Source: Sinorhizobium kostiense (lineage in GTDB: Bacteria; Pseudomonadota; Alphaproteobacteria; Rhizobiales; Rhizobiaceae). Taken from it: DNA of 64,000 bases. Shown piece after piece: positions 17,877-25,580 of this stretch (positions within the stretch are counted from its first letter, which is position 1; each line of letters opens with the position of its first letter). Location of the stretch: NCBI RefSeq assembly GCF_017874595.1, contig NZ_JAGILA010000004.1, positions 310,001 to 374,000 on the forward strand. The letters run 5' to 3'. The notes beneath the pieces are model-generated. The model saw only the letters and a program-made list of their open reading frames with translations, was not told the origin of the DNA and ran no database searches. A program made the position numbers and the translations under genes.

Positions 17877-18760
17877 GTCACGAAATCCGTCTTGCGGTAG
17901 CCCTGAAGGTAGAGCAGCGCGGTGAGATCGCCATGATCGATGCGGATCTTCGCCTGCTCGGCGACGATCGGCTTGGCGTGCAGCGCCACGCCGCTTCCCG
18001 CAAGCTGCAGCATGCCGAGGTCATTGGCGCCATCGCCGACGGCGATTGCGTCCGCCGTCGAGATGCCGAGCCGTTCGCAAATGTCGATCAGCGCATCGAC
18101 CTTGGCCTGCTTGCCGAGGATCGGCCGGGCGACGTCGCCGGTCAACAGGCCGTTGTCTTCGAGAAGGACGTTCGCCCGGTTCTCGTGAAAGCCGAGCTTT
18201 CCCGCGATCGGCCCGGTAAAGGCCGTGAAGCCGCCGGAGACAAGCGCCGTATAATGGCCCTTGGATTTCATCGTCGCGATCAGTTCGCGGCCGCCGGGCG
18301 TGAGCGTGATGCGCCTGGCGATGACTTCGCCGATGACCGAAGCGGGCAGGCCCTTGAGCAGCGCGACGCGCTCGATCAAAGCCGGCTCGAAGGCGATCTC
18401 GCCGTTCATGGCGCGGGCCGTGATACCGGCAACCTTTTCCTTCAGGCCCACTTCGGCGGCGAGCTCGTCGATGCACTCCTGGCCGATCATCGTCGAATCC
18501 ATGTCGGCGATCAGAAACTTCTTGCGGCGGCTCTCGGTTTCCTGCACGGCGACATCCACCGCTGCATCCCCTAGAACGCTGCGCAGCTCAGCCGCGGCCG
18601 CACCCGCATCCGTGCCGTCCGCAAGCGCGATATCGCAGGCGATGCCGTCGGCAAGCCAGTAGAGGCCCGAGGCGCTGAGGGCATCGGCGGCCGCCTCCGC
18701 CAATGCGGGCGTCAGGACAGGATTTGACGGATTGGCGATAAGCGTGGCAACGAGAGCCAT
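17873..18760 (-). CDS. serB: Phosphoserine phosphatase
   Basis: Last step of serine biosynthesis. HAD-superfamily enzyme of 295 residues: the nucleophile motif is DMDSTMIGQECIDELA with Asp86 and Asp88, motif II is ALVSGGFTAFT, and motif III/IV is GDGANDLGML. An ACT-like N-terminal part (1-75) precedes the catalytic domain. ATG 18760 (MALVATLIANPSNP) fits the family; residues read further upstream do not. Its start codon overlaps that of the divergent miaA (shared CATG). Confidence 0.95.
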   Translation of the reverse strand: MALVATLIANPSNPVLTPALAEAAADALSASGLYWLADGIACDIALADGTDAGAAAAELRSVLGDAAVDVAVQETESRRKKFLIADMDSTMIGQECIDELAAEVGLKEKVAGITARAMNGEIAFEPALIERVALLKGLPASVIGEVIARRITLTPGGRELIATMKSKGHYTALVSGGFTAFTGPIAGKLGFHENRANVLLEDNGLLTGDVARPILGKQAKVDALIDICERLGISTADAIAVGDGANDLGMLQLAGSGVALHAKPIVAEQAKIRIDHGDLTALLYLQGYRKTDFVT

Positions 18761-19673
18761 GATCGAGAACCTTGAGCAAGAAATGGACGCGATCCTGATA
18801 ACCGGGCCGACCGCCAGCGGCAAGTCCGCGCTTGCCGTCAAGCTGGCGAAGCGGCATGGCGGCGTCGTGATCAATGCCGACAGCATGCAGGTTTACGACA
18901 CTTTGAAGGTGCTGACCGCGCGCCCCGACGAGAGCGAGATGGAGGGCGTCGAGCACTTTCTCTACGGTCACGTGCCGGCAGGCAAACCCTATTCGACCGG
19001 TGCCTGGCTTCGTGAGGCGGAGGGCCTGGTCACGAGGTTGAGGCGGGAAGGGCGGCTCCCCGTCTTCGTCGGCGGGACGGGGCTTTATTTCAAGGCGCTG
19101 ACGGGCGGACTTTCGGACATGCCCGAAATTCCGGCGGAAATCCGCGAGCACCTGCGGGCGCGGCTGAAGGAGGAGGGGCCAGAGGCGCTTCACGCGGAAC
19201 TGGCCGCGCGCGATCCGGAGGCTGCGTTTCAACTGCGGTCGGGCGACGGCCAGCGCATTGTGAGAGCGCTGGAGGTGGTCGAGGCGACCGGTCACTCGAT
19301 CCGGTATTTTCAAGAGGGTCGCGGTCCGATGGTGGTCGATCCCGAAAGGGCCCGGAAGATCGTCGTGCTGCCCGACCGCGCGGTTCTGCACAGGCGCATC
19401 GACGGGCGCTTCGAGGCGATGCTCGCAGGCGGCGCGGTAGAGGAGGTGCGGGCGCTCCTTGCGCTCGGATTGCCCGGCGACAGTCCGGTGATGAAGGCGA
19501 TCGGCGTCCAGCAGATCGCGGCACTGCTCGGAGGCGAAAAGACCGAGGCCGAGGTGATCGCGAGCGGCGCAGCTGCGACCCGGCAATACGCCAAGCGGCA
19601 GATGACCTGGTTTCGCAATCAGCTCGATCATAGCTGGCAGCGCATCGAAGGCTCGCACGACCTGTCGATTTAA
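18759..19673 (+). CDS. miaA: tRNA dimethylallyltransferase
   Basis: Adds the dimethylallyl group to A37 of tRNAs reading UNN codons. P-loop GPTASGKS at about residues 16-23, then VINADSMQVYDTLKVLTARP (substrate-tRNA contact), GHVPAGKPYSTGAWL, VFVGGTGLYFKALTGGLSDMP and TRQYAKRQMTWFRNQ. Two starts are possible: ATG 18759 (304 aa) or ATG 18783 (MDAILITG). The former overlaps the divergent serB start; I cannot decide firmly between them. Confidence 0.94.
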   Translation: MIENLEQEMDAILITGPTASGKSALAVKLAKRHGGVVINADSMQVYDTLKVLTARPDESEMEGVEHFLYGHVPAGKPYSTGAWLREAEGLVTRLRREGRLPVFVGGTGLYFKALTGGLSDMPEIPAEIREHLRARLKEEGPEALHAELAARDPEAAFQLRSGDGQRIVRALEVVEATGHSIRYFQEGRGPMVVDPERARKIVVLPDRAVLHRRIDGRFEAMLAGGAVEEVRALLALGLPGDSPVMKAIGVQQIAALLGGEKTEAEVIASGAAATRQYAKRQMTWFRNQLDHSWQRIEGSHDLSI

Positions 19674-19700
19674 GGGAAGAGTTGGAAAAGGGCGAGGCGC

Positions 19701-19750
19701 TTGACATCGCCATAGCGGAAGGCGTAGACAATATTAAACTGAAAGGTTAA
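19701..19750 (+). promoter_or_regulatory. Candidate promoter and operator of the arsR operon
   Basis: TTGACA (19701-19706), 18 bases, then TAGACA (19725-19730). Overlapping the probable start of transcription is a near-palindrome, TTAAACT-GAA-AGGTTAA (19734-19750), a suitable site for the ArsR-type repressor encoded immediately downstream. Found by eye. Confidence 0.4.
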
Positions 19751-19758
19751 ATTTTAGA

Positions 19759-20121
19759 ATGCCCAGTCTCGCTGAGGAAGGGGCCGAACGTCAGCTCGAT
19801 CGGCTTTTTCATGCTTTGTCCGACCGCACGCGCCGGCAGTTGATGGCTCGACTTGCTCTCGGCGAGGCCAAGGTGACCGAACTGGCGGCGCCGTTCGACA
19901 TGTCGCTGCCGGCGGTGTCCAAGCACATTGTCGTGCTGGAGAAGGCCGGTTTGCTCCGGCGCCGGGTCGAAGGGCGCGTTCATTATTGTTCGCTCAGTCC
20001 GGAGGCGCTGGAGGATGCCTCGGACTGGATCGCCTTTTACCAGCAGTTCTGGAAGCGCCGGCTGGATAGTCTCGCGCAATGGCTTGCCAAGGAGGACCCG
20101 AAGGGGGAGGGGGCGGAATGA
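19759..20121 (+). CDS. ArsR-type winged-helix repressor
   Basis: A 120-residue ArsR/SmtB-fold regulator: LDRLFHALSDRTRRQLMARLALGEAKVTELAAPFDMSLPAVSKHIVVLEKAGLLRRRVEGRVHYCSL is the complete winged helix. The metal-binding ELCVCDL motif is absent. This is the class that sits next to AHSA1/SRPBCC genes, as here, and usually regulates its own operon. The stop overlaps the next ATG. Confidence 0.9.
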   Translation: MPSLAEEGAERQLDRLFHALSDRTRRQLMARLALGEAKVTELAAPFDMSLPAVSKHIVVLEKAGLLRRRVEGRVHYCSLSPEALEDASDWIAFYQQFWKRRLDSLAQWLAKEDPKGEGAE

Positions 20122-20543
20122 AGGAACTGAGGATTTCCGAGATCCTGGAAGCGCCGCTGGCGCGCGTGTTTTCGGCCTGGTGCGATATCGACAACCTCCG
20201 GCAATGGTTTGCGCCCGGCGATATGACGGTGCCGGAAGCAACGGCCGATCTTCGGCCAGGCGGACGCTATCGGATCGTGATGCAGGAAAAGGACGGCAAA
20301 CGCCACGTCGTCGGTGGTGAATACCGCGAGATCGTGCCGAACGAGCGCCTCCGTTTTAGCTGGCAGTGGGAAGGCAAGCCGGATGTCACGGAAGTCAACG
20401 TTGTTTTCCGGGCGCTCGATCAGCAGCGCACCGAATTGACCCTCATTCATACCGGGTTCGCGACCCCTGAGGCTCGCGACAGCCACGGCAAAGGCTGGGC
20501 CGGCTGCCTGGCCAATCTGCGCCGCCATGTGGCGGCTGGTTAG
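20118..20543 (+). CDS. SRPBCC (AHSA1-like) protein
   Basis: A 141-residue START-like fold protein: ISEILEAPLARVFSAWCDIDNLRQWFAPGDM at the N-terminus, FSWQWEGKPDVTEVNVVFRAL, and a C-terminal helix HGKGWAGCLANLRRHV. Such proteins bind hydrophobic ligands; the specific role is unknown. ATG 20118 overlaps the arsR stop, so expression is coupled to the repressor. Confidence 0.88.
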   Translation: MKELRISEILEAPLARVFSAWCDIDNLRQWFAPGDMTVPEATADLRPGGRYRIVMQEKDGKRHVVGGEYREIVPNERLRFSWQWEGKPDVTEVNVVFRALDQQRTELTLIHTGFATPEARDSHGKGWAGCLANLRRHVAAG

Positions 20544-20667
20544 CGCGCCGGCACGAGAATCGGAACGGATCTTTCGGAAAGCACGGCGGTGCCGGTTCAA
20601 AGACTTGCAGCATCCATTGTGCGTTCTGAAGTACCCAGAGCGCTTATTATTGAGGAGGAAGAGACCG

Positions 20668-21318
20668 ATGAAGCTTTATTATCACCCGCTTTCGACCTAC
20701 GCGCAAAAGACGATGATTGCCTTCAACGAGAAGGAAATCAGTTACGAGCCGATGCTCGTCGACCTGGCGACGCCGGAAGGGCGCGCCGCCTACACGGCCG
20801 TATACCCGCTCTGCAAGGTTCCGATGCTCAAGCCGAGCGAGGACTGGATGGTCCCGGAATCAACGATCATCATCGAATATCTGGAAGACAAGTTCCCGGA
20901 AACACCGCCGCTGATTCCGCGCGAAGGCGGGGATGCGGCCCGGCAGGTCCGCTTCGTCGATCGTATGTCCGACCTCTATCTCAACAATCCCGTTCGCGAG
21001 CTGGTGCTCCAGAAGGTGGGCTTTGCGCCGGCCAATGAGGAGGTGGCCGCGGCCGCCCGCGACACCATCAGGATAAGCTACGATTATCTGGACAAGCGCC
21101 TTGCGGAACAGGACTGGCTCTGCGGCGAGTTCTCGATGGCAGATTGCTCCGCGATCCCGCCCTTGTTCTATGCCCAGACGGTCGCGCCCTTTACCGACCG
21201 GCCGAACATTCGGCGCTATTGGGAGCAGGCGCGGCGGCGCCCGTCCTATGCCCGCGTGATGCAGGAATTCGTGCCGATCTGGGAAGGCCTGTTGGCCGGC
21301 CCGGCAGCGGCGGAGTAG
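20668..21318 (+). CDS. Glutathione S-transferase family protein
   Basis: A 216-residue GST: MKLYYHPLSTYAQKTMIAFNEKEISYEPMLVDL, then YPLCKVPMLKPSEDWMVPESTIIIEYLEDKFP with the ES glutathione contact, and a helical domain ending in a Pro/Ala-rich tail. Preceded by AGGAGGAAGAG, a strong ribosome site. Likely the third gene of the arsR-SRPBCC group, though separated by 124 bases. Substrate unknown. Confidence 0.88.
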   Translation: MKLYYHPLSTYAQKTMIAFNEKEISYEPMLVDLATPEGRAAYTAVYPLCKVPMLKPSEDWMVPESTIIIEYLEDKFPETPPLIPREGGDAARQVRFVDRMSDLYLNNPVRELVLQKVGFAPANEEVAAAARDTIRISYDYLDKRLAEQDWLCGEFSMADCSAIPPLFYAQTVAPFTDRPNIRRYWEQARRRPSYARVMQEFVPIWEGLLAGPAAAE

Positions 21319-21391
21319 CCTGTGAAAACTGACGAGGCGCTCCAGGATTGGCATGGGGCGCCTGTTCTGTCGGGCAGCCTGAGAGGGCAGG

Positions 21392-21772
21392 GTGGTGAAC
21401 GAGGTCGTCGTCAACGTGAACTGGATCGCCGTTATCGTCAGTGCGGTGGTCGCCTATGCACTGGGTTTCGTCTGGTACGGACTTTTGTTCGGGAAGCAGT
21501 GGGCGAGCGGACTTGCAATCTCGCCGCCCGAGAGAATGCCGGTGCTCGCCATGTCGCTTCAGGCGGCCGGTACGCTCTTCTTTGCCTGGCTATTCGGCAT
21601 CGCGAGCGCCGAAGACGCGCATCTTCTTGCGGTCCTCGTCACATCGGCTATCGTTGCTCTCATCGCAGCCGGAGGGCTATACGCTCAGAAGCCGGGACCT
21701 GTGGTGCTGATCGAGGGCGGCTATGTGGTCGCGATGGCGATCGCGATATTTGCCGTCCAGGCGCTTTTTTGA
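21392..21772 (+). CDS. DUF1761 family membrane protein
   Basis: A 126-residue protein with four hydrophobic segments: NWIAVIVSAVVAYALGFVWYGLLFGKQW is the DUF1761 hallmark, followed by AMSLQAAGTLFFAWLFG, LAVLVTSAIVALIAAGGLYA and YVVAMAIAIFAVQALF. Starts at GTG 21392 or 21395 after GAGAGGGCAG. Converges with the HerA gene. Function unknown. Confidence 0.8.
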   Translation: MVNEVVVNVNWIAVIVSAVVAYALGFVWYGLLFGKQWASGLAISPPERMPVLAMSLQAAGTLFFAWLFGIASAEDAHLLAVLVTSAIVALIAAGGLYAQKPGPVVLIEGGYVVAMAIAIFAVQALF

Positions 21773-21779
21773 GGCGCAC

Positions 21780-23819
21780 CTATTTGCGGATGATGCTGCC
21801 GAGCGGACGCTTCAGCAGGCTTTCGCGCAGCGAGCTCTGGCGATGCGGATCGGGGGCGTGCTGTGCGAGGTTTCGCTCCGGCTGAAGCTGCGGGGCCGTC
21901 GGTGGGGCGGTCCGTTCGGCCTGGCCTGAAAGGATCTGCTCGCGTATCTGATTGAAACGTTCGAGTTGCGGATTGACGGGTTCGGCCGCGCGCGGAAGCA
22001 TTTCCGGTCGGTAGGATTCCAGTTCCGGCTCCCGCATGCTTTCAACACGCACGGTGGCGGGTTCGGCCTCGGTGTCGCCCATAGGCACGGCCTCGCGCGC
22101 GATTGCCTGCGCGCCTTCGGCAGCCAGATAGCTCTGCTGGAAGTTTGAGATATCCGGTCCGTTCATGGCGCGCATGCGGCTGACGATCGAACGGAGATCG
22201 ACGGAGGGCGGCGCATCGTCCTCGACCTTGTCGGTGATCCCGTGGGCGCGCGGCAGGCGTGCCTCGTCCACCCGAGTGAAGCGCATGCGCATCGGGACCG
22301 CCACGGCCTCGCCGAAGGCGATCGCCTCGCCGTTGCCGATCGAAGAAATGAAGCTGGTGGTGGAGATCGACGAATTCGAGATAGCGGAGCGGATGATCTC
22401 CTGGTCCCGGTCATTGGCGAGCCGCATGGCGAACACGGTCGAGCATTGCGACAGGATGGTGGGATCGAGTTCACCGGGACGCTGCGTGATAATGCCGAGC
22501 GATACGCCGTATTTGCGGCCCTCCTTGGCGATGCGGGCGATCGCCTGGCGCGTCGGCAGGAAGCCGAGCGACAGGTCTGCCGGCACGTAGCGGTGGGCCT
22601 CCTCGCAGACGACCAGCATGTGGATGCCGCCATCGCCCCAAAGGGCGATTTCGAACGCCATGCGGCAGAGCACGGATGCAACGGAATTGACGACCTCGGA
22701 CGGGATGCCGGCGAGTTCGAAGGTTGCGATCGGCTTGTCTTCTCCGGGGATGCGGAAGATCTTGGCGATCGTATCCTGGATCGTATCGCTGATCGTGTTG
22801 GACGAGAACATGAAGTGATAGCGGGGATCGTTGATCGCCGAGACGATCCTGACCTTGAGCGAGCGCAGATGGGGTTTGTCCGTGCGCCCTTCGAGCCGGC
22901 CGATGCGCTCGTCGATCAGCGCCAGGAGATCGGCGATGCGATACGGCACGGGGGTATCGGCGGTGATTGAGCTTTTCTCGGTTTGACGGCGCACCAGGCC
23001 GGATTCGCCCCCTTTGAAGGCTTTCTTCGCATCGGGGATGACGTCGCGCAGGATGTCGAGCTCTTCGGCCACGGGCGGCCGGCCGCGAAAGATCACCTCG
23101 GCGAATTCCTCGAGCCGGAAAAGCCAGAAGGGCAGGTCGAGCGTATCGGGCTCGATGACGACGGCATGTTCTGGAAAGGCGGCCGCAAATTCGTTGTGCG
23201 GATCGAGGATCAGCACGCGCAGCTTCGGATCGGCGGCGATTGCCTTGTTGAGCAGCAAGGTCACGGCGGTCGACTTGCCGACGCCTGTCGTCCCGACGAT
23301 GGCGAAGTGCTTGGCAAGCATCGAAGGCACATGGATCGTCGCATCGAGGCTTTCGTCCTGCGTCAGCTTGCCGATGACGCAACTCTCCGCCTGCCTCGAG
23401 TCATAGATGCGCGCGAGATCGCTTGCGCGAATCCGGTGCGCAACCGCGCCGAGATAGGGATAGCGGCTGATGCCGGCGGAGAATTCCTCGCGCCCATCCG
23501 GCCCAACATGGACCTCACCCATCAGTTCGACTTCGATGCGGACGGTGTTGTTTCCTTCTTCGCTCCACTCGTCCGATGCCGTCTGCATCGAGCAGACGAG
23601 GGCGACGACACGATTGGCGCCGACGGCTATCGAGATGAGCCGGCCGACCGACCAGAGTTCGGTCAGTGAGGTTTCGCCCCTTTCTGCCACCGCCGCGATC
23701 GTCGCCCGCGAACCGTTGCACGCGACAACGCGGCCGAGGAATCGGTTCCCCGGCTTCATGCCGTCGCGGCGATCCTCTTCCCCCGCTCCGTGGGGCAACT
23801 GATGTTCACTGTTGAGCAA
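21780..23819 (-). CDS. HerA-type DNA-translocating ATPase
   Basis: A 679-residue FtsK/HerA-superfamily ATPase with an N-terminal HAS-barrel (FLGRVVACNGSRATIAAV). Walker A is GTTGVGKS at 176-183, followed by LLNKAIAADPKLRVLILDPHNEF. Walker B is MLVVCEEAHRYVP, then ITQRPGELDPTILSQCSTVFAMRL as sensor and arginine-finger region. The C-terminal 130 residues are Pro/Glu/Gln-rich and probably disordered. TTG 23819 has GAGGTG upstream; ATG 23759 (MKPGNRFLG) is the alternative. No NurA nuclease gene is adjacent. In bacteria such ATPases are linked to DNA repair or antiphage defence, but this one is in an ordinary chromosomal setting. Confidence 0.85.
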   Translation of the reverse strand: MLNSEHQLPHGAGEEDRRDGMKPGNRFLGRVVACNGSRATIAAVAERGETSLTELWSVGRLISIAVGANRVVALVCSMQTASDEWSEEGNNTVRIEVELMGEVHVGPDGREEFSAGISRYPYLGAVAHRIRASDLARIYDSRQAESCVIGKLTQDESLDATIHVPSMLAKHFAIVGTTGVGKSTAVTLLLNKAIAADPKLRVLILDPHNEFAAAFPEHAVVIEPDTLDLPFWLFRLEEFAEVIFRGRPPVAEELDILRDVIPDAKKAFKGGESGLVRRQTEKSSITADTPVPYRIADLLALIDERIGRLEGRTDKPHLRSLKVRIVSAINDPRYHFMFSSNTISDTIQDTIAKIFRIPGEDKPIATFELAGIPSEVVNSVASVLCRMAFEIALWGDGGIHMLVVCEEAHRYVPADLSLGFLPTRQAIARIAKEGRKYGVSLGIITQRPGELDPTILSQCSTVFAMRLANDRDQEIIRSAISNSSISTTSFISSIGNGEAIAFGEAVAVPMRMRFTRVDEARLPRAHGITDKVEDDAPPSVDLRSIVSRMRAMNGPDISNFQQSYLAAEGAQAIAREAVPMGDTEAEPATVRVESMREPELESYRPEMLPRAAEPVNPQLERFNQIREQILSGQAERTAPPTAPQLQPERNLAQHAPDPHRQSSLRESLLKRPLGSIIRK

Positions 23820-23997
23820 TACACACCTCGGGCGAACTGCGCCTCAGAATAACGGGGCCACTTTAATAAGTGGTTGCATCTCTTTGACCGATCTTAGTTG
23901 CCTTCCCTAAGCATTGAGGGGTGTATGGATGAGCTGCTCATGCTATCCACATGGTATCCCGTACCCTTGTTTCTCCGCATGAGCGAGGAGTATGCCA

Positions 23998-25338
23998 ATG
24001 CCGAACTTGAGCGATGGCAGCGAGTTAAGCGTCTGGGAAGACACTGATAATCAAAGTCCGGATGCGGTCCTCTTCACGATAACGAAACCCGATGACAATG
24101 TGATCGGACCGATAGCGGCACGAACCGATTACCCCTTCGGTTCGGTCGAGGTCGCTTCGGTCGACGTGTTCGACGGCATCTTTACGATCACGACCTTCAC
24201 CCATGACGGCAGGACCGAGGTCGTTACGACGCTGGAGACATTCGTTTTCGACAATGAGGGCAACTTCATTCGCAGCCTTTCCGATCAGGCGGCTTTCCGT
24301 TCGGCCCAGATCGTCTCGGTGACGGCGGAAAGTCCAGATGACATCACGGTGACGTGGATAGGCGCGAACCAGTACTTCGGCGGCGAAAACACGCAGTTCG
24401 GCAAGCACCAGATTATCCTCGAGAACGGCGACCTCCGGCCGGATAGCTTCGTCAATCATTCTCCCGTCGCAACCGATATGAATTTCACGCTTCTCCCAGG
24501 GCAATCCCTTGACGACGTGGCCTTCAGCGCGACGGATGCCGATTTCGATTTGCTCGCCTTCGTCATCGTGGAGGGGCCGGCCCACGGCACCCTCGAGCAG
24601 GAGACGCGGTATGAGGGTGGCTATTACCCGTTTCATCAGGGCGAATACGGGGGTAGCCTCCACTTTCACCAGGATTTCCTGAGCGGGAACCTGTTCGACT
24701 ATACGCCCGAGGCGGGTTTCATCGGTACCGACAGCTTCGCCATCTATGTCACCGATGGCCAGGGCAACAGCAATCTGGCGACCATCACCATCACGATCAG
24801 TCCGCCGGCGCAATCGATCACCCTGACCGATGCCGGCGAGCGGGTCAGCTACGAGCCGCTTGACAACCCCGTTTTAGTCTGGGCTGGCGCTGGCAATGAT
24901 CACATCACGGGCAGCCGGTTCAACGATGTGCTGGAGGGAAACACCGGGAGGGACCGGTTGAATGGCGGCGAAGGCCAAGACGTTCTCAGCGGTGGCGCCG
25001 GCCGGGACAAGCTGATCGGAGGCCCGGGTGCCGACTCTTTCCTCTTCGATGTCGCGCCAGGCAAGGAGAACTGTGACCGGATCCTGGATTTCAACGCGGC
25101 CGATGACCAGTTCCGGCTGGACGCGGCCGCTTTTGCAGAGCTCTCGGTGGGCATGCTGGCCAGCGGGGCTTTTGTTCTCGGCAAAGCCGCAGCAGACGGC
25201 GACGACCGTGTGATCTACGACCAAGCGCGCGGTGAGATATTGTACGACGCGGACGGCGTCGGCGGCGCCGAGGCAGTTCGCTTGGCCACCGTCGACCGCG
25301 GGACGTCGATTTCCGCGGAGGATTTCTTTGTCGTTTGA
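23998..25338 (+). CDS. Secreted RTX calcium-binding protein with cadherin-like domain
   Basis: A 446-residue protein with no signal peptide. The first 150 residues are beta-rich repeats of unknown type. A cadherin-like/Ig domain follows (NHSPVATDMNFTLLPGQS ... FDYTPEAGFIGTDSFAIYVTDGQGN). RTX nonapeptides come next (GAGNDHITGSRFNDVLEGN, GGEGQDVLSGGAGRDKLIGG, GPGADSFLFD), and then a typical T1SS C-terminus. ATG 23998 is 7 bases from GAGGAG; an ATG at 23992 is too close. The secretion apparatus is not in the window. Function unknown. Confidence 0.85.
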   Translation: MPNLSDGSELSVWEDTDNQSPDAVLFTITKPDDNVIGPIAARTDYPFGSVEVASVDVFDGIFTITTFTHDGRTEVVTTLETFVFDNEGNFIRSLSDQAAFRSAQIVSVTAESPDDITVTWIGANQYFGGENTQFGKHQIILENGDLRPDSFVNHSPVATDMNFTLLPGQSLDDVAFSATDADFDLLAFVIVEGPAHGTLEQETRYEGGYYPFHQGEYGGSLHFHQDFLSGNLFDYTPEAGFIGTDSFAIYVTDGQGNSNLATITITISPPAQSITLTDAGERVSYEPLDNPVLVWAGAGNDHITGSRFNDVLEGNTGRDRLNGGEGQDVLSGGAGRDKLIGGPGADSFLFDVAPGKENCDRILDFNAADDQFRLDAAAFAELSVGMLASGAFVLGKAAADGDDRVIYDQARGEILYDADGVGGAEAVRLATVDRGTSISAEDFFVV

Positions 25339-25374
25339 GGTTCAGCTTCGGGCTACGCGGACCCGAAAACGGCG

Positions 25375-25403
25375 TTGACGGGTGAGGGTTTTCTGTTTAT
25401 CAA
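25375..25403 (+). promoter_or_regulatory. Candidate promoter for ilvIH leader transcript
   Basis: TTGACG (25375-25380), a 17-base spacer and TATCAA (25398-25403). Transcription would then start around 25410, at or next to the ATG of the leader peptide at 25412, implying a leaderless leader mRNA, as is known for rhizobial trpL. Confidence 0.5.
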
Positions 25404-25411
25404 ATCGCCCC

Positions 25412-25468
25412 ATGAAAAAATTTGCGGTTATTCTTGTGGTGGGACGGCGCATGGGCAGGATGGTGTAA
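25412..25468 (+). CDS. ilvL: ilv leader peptide (attenuator)
   Basis: An 18-codon frame, MKKFAVILVVGRRMGRMV, stop TAA. Five of the six residues 5-10 (AVILVV) are valine, isoleucine or leucine, the end products of the pathway encoded downstream. Charging of the three branched-chain tRNAs would set ribosome position on the leader and decide which hairpin forms. It sits 112 bases before ilvI and is followed by a terminator hairpin. No Shine-Dalgarno is visible, which fits leaderless translation from the predicted start site. Confidence 0.85.
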   Translation: MKKFAVILVVGRRMGRMV

Positions 25469-25500
25469 CCATCCGGCGGTAGCCACCCATGCGCGGAACG

Positions 25501-25524
25501 AGGCTCCTGATGGGGCCTTTTTTT
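25501..25524 (+). terminator. Attenuator terminator before ilvI
   Basis: AGGCTCC (25501-25507), loop TGAT, GGGGCCT (25512-25518) and a run of seven T ending at 25524. An intrinsic terminator between leader peptide and structural genes. The repeats GGTGT/ACC and GCATGGG/CCCATGC between 25450 and 25483 can form the upstream alternative hairpin. Confidence 0.85.
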
Positions 25525-25580
25525 ATGTCCTCAAACACGCTAATCACCCCAAGCCTCACAAAAGGGACGGAAGCAGGCCA

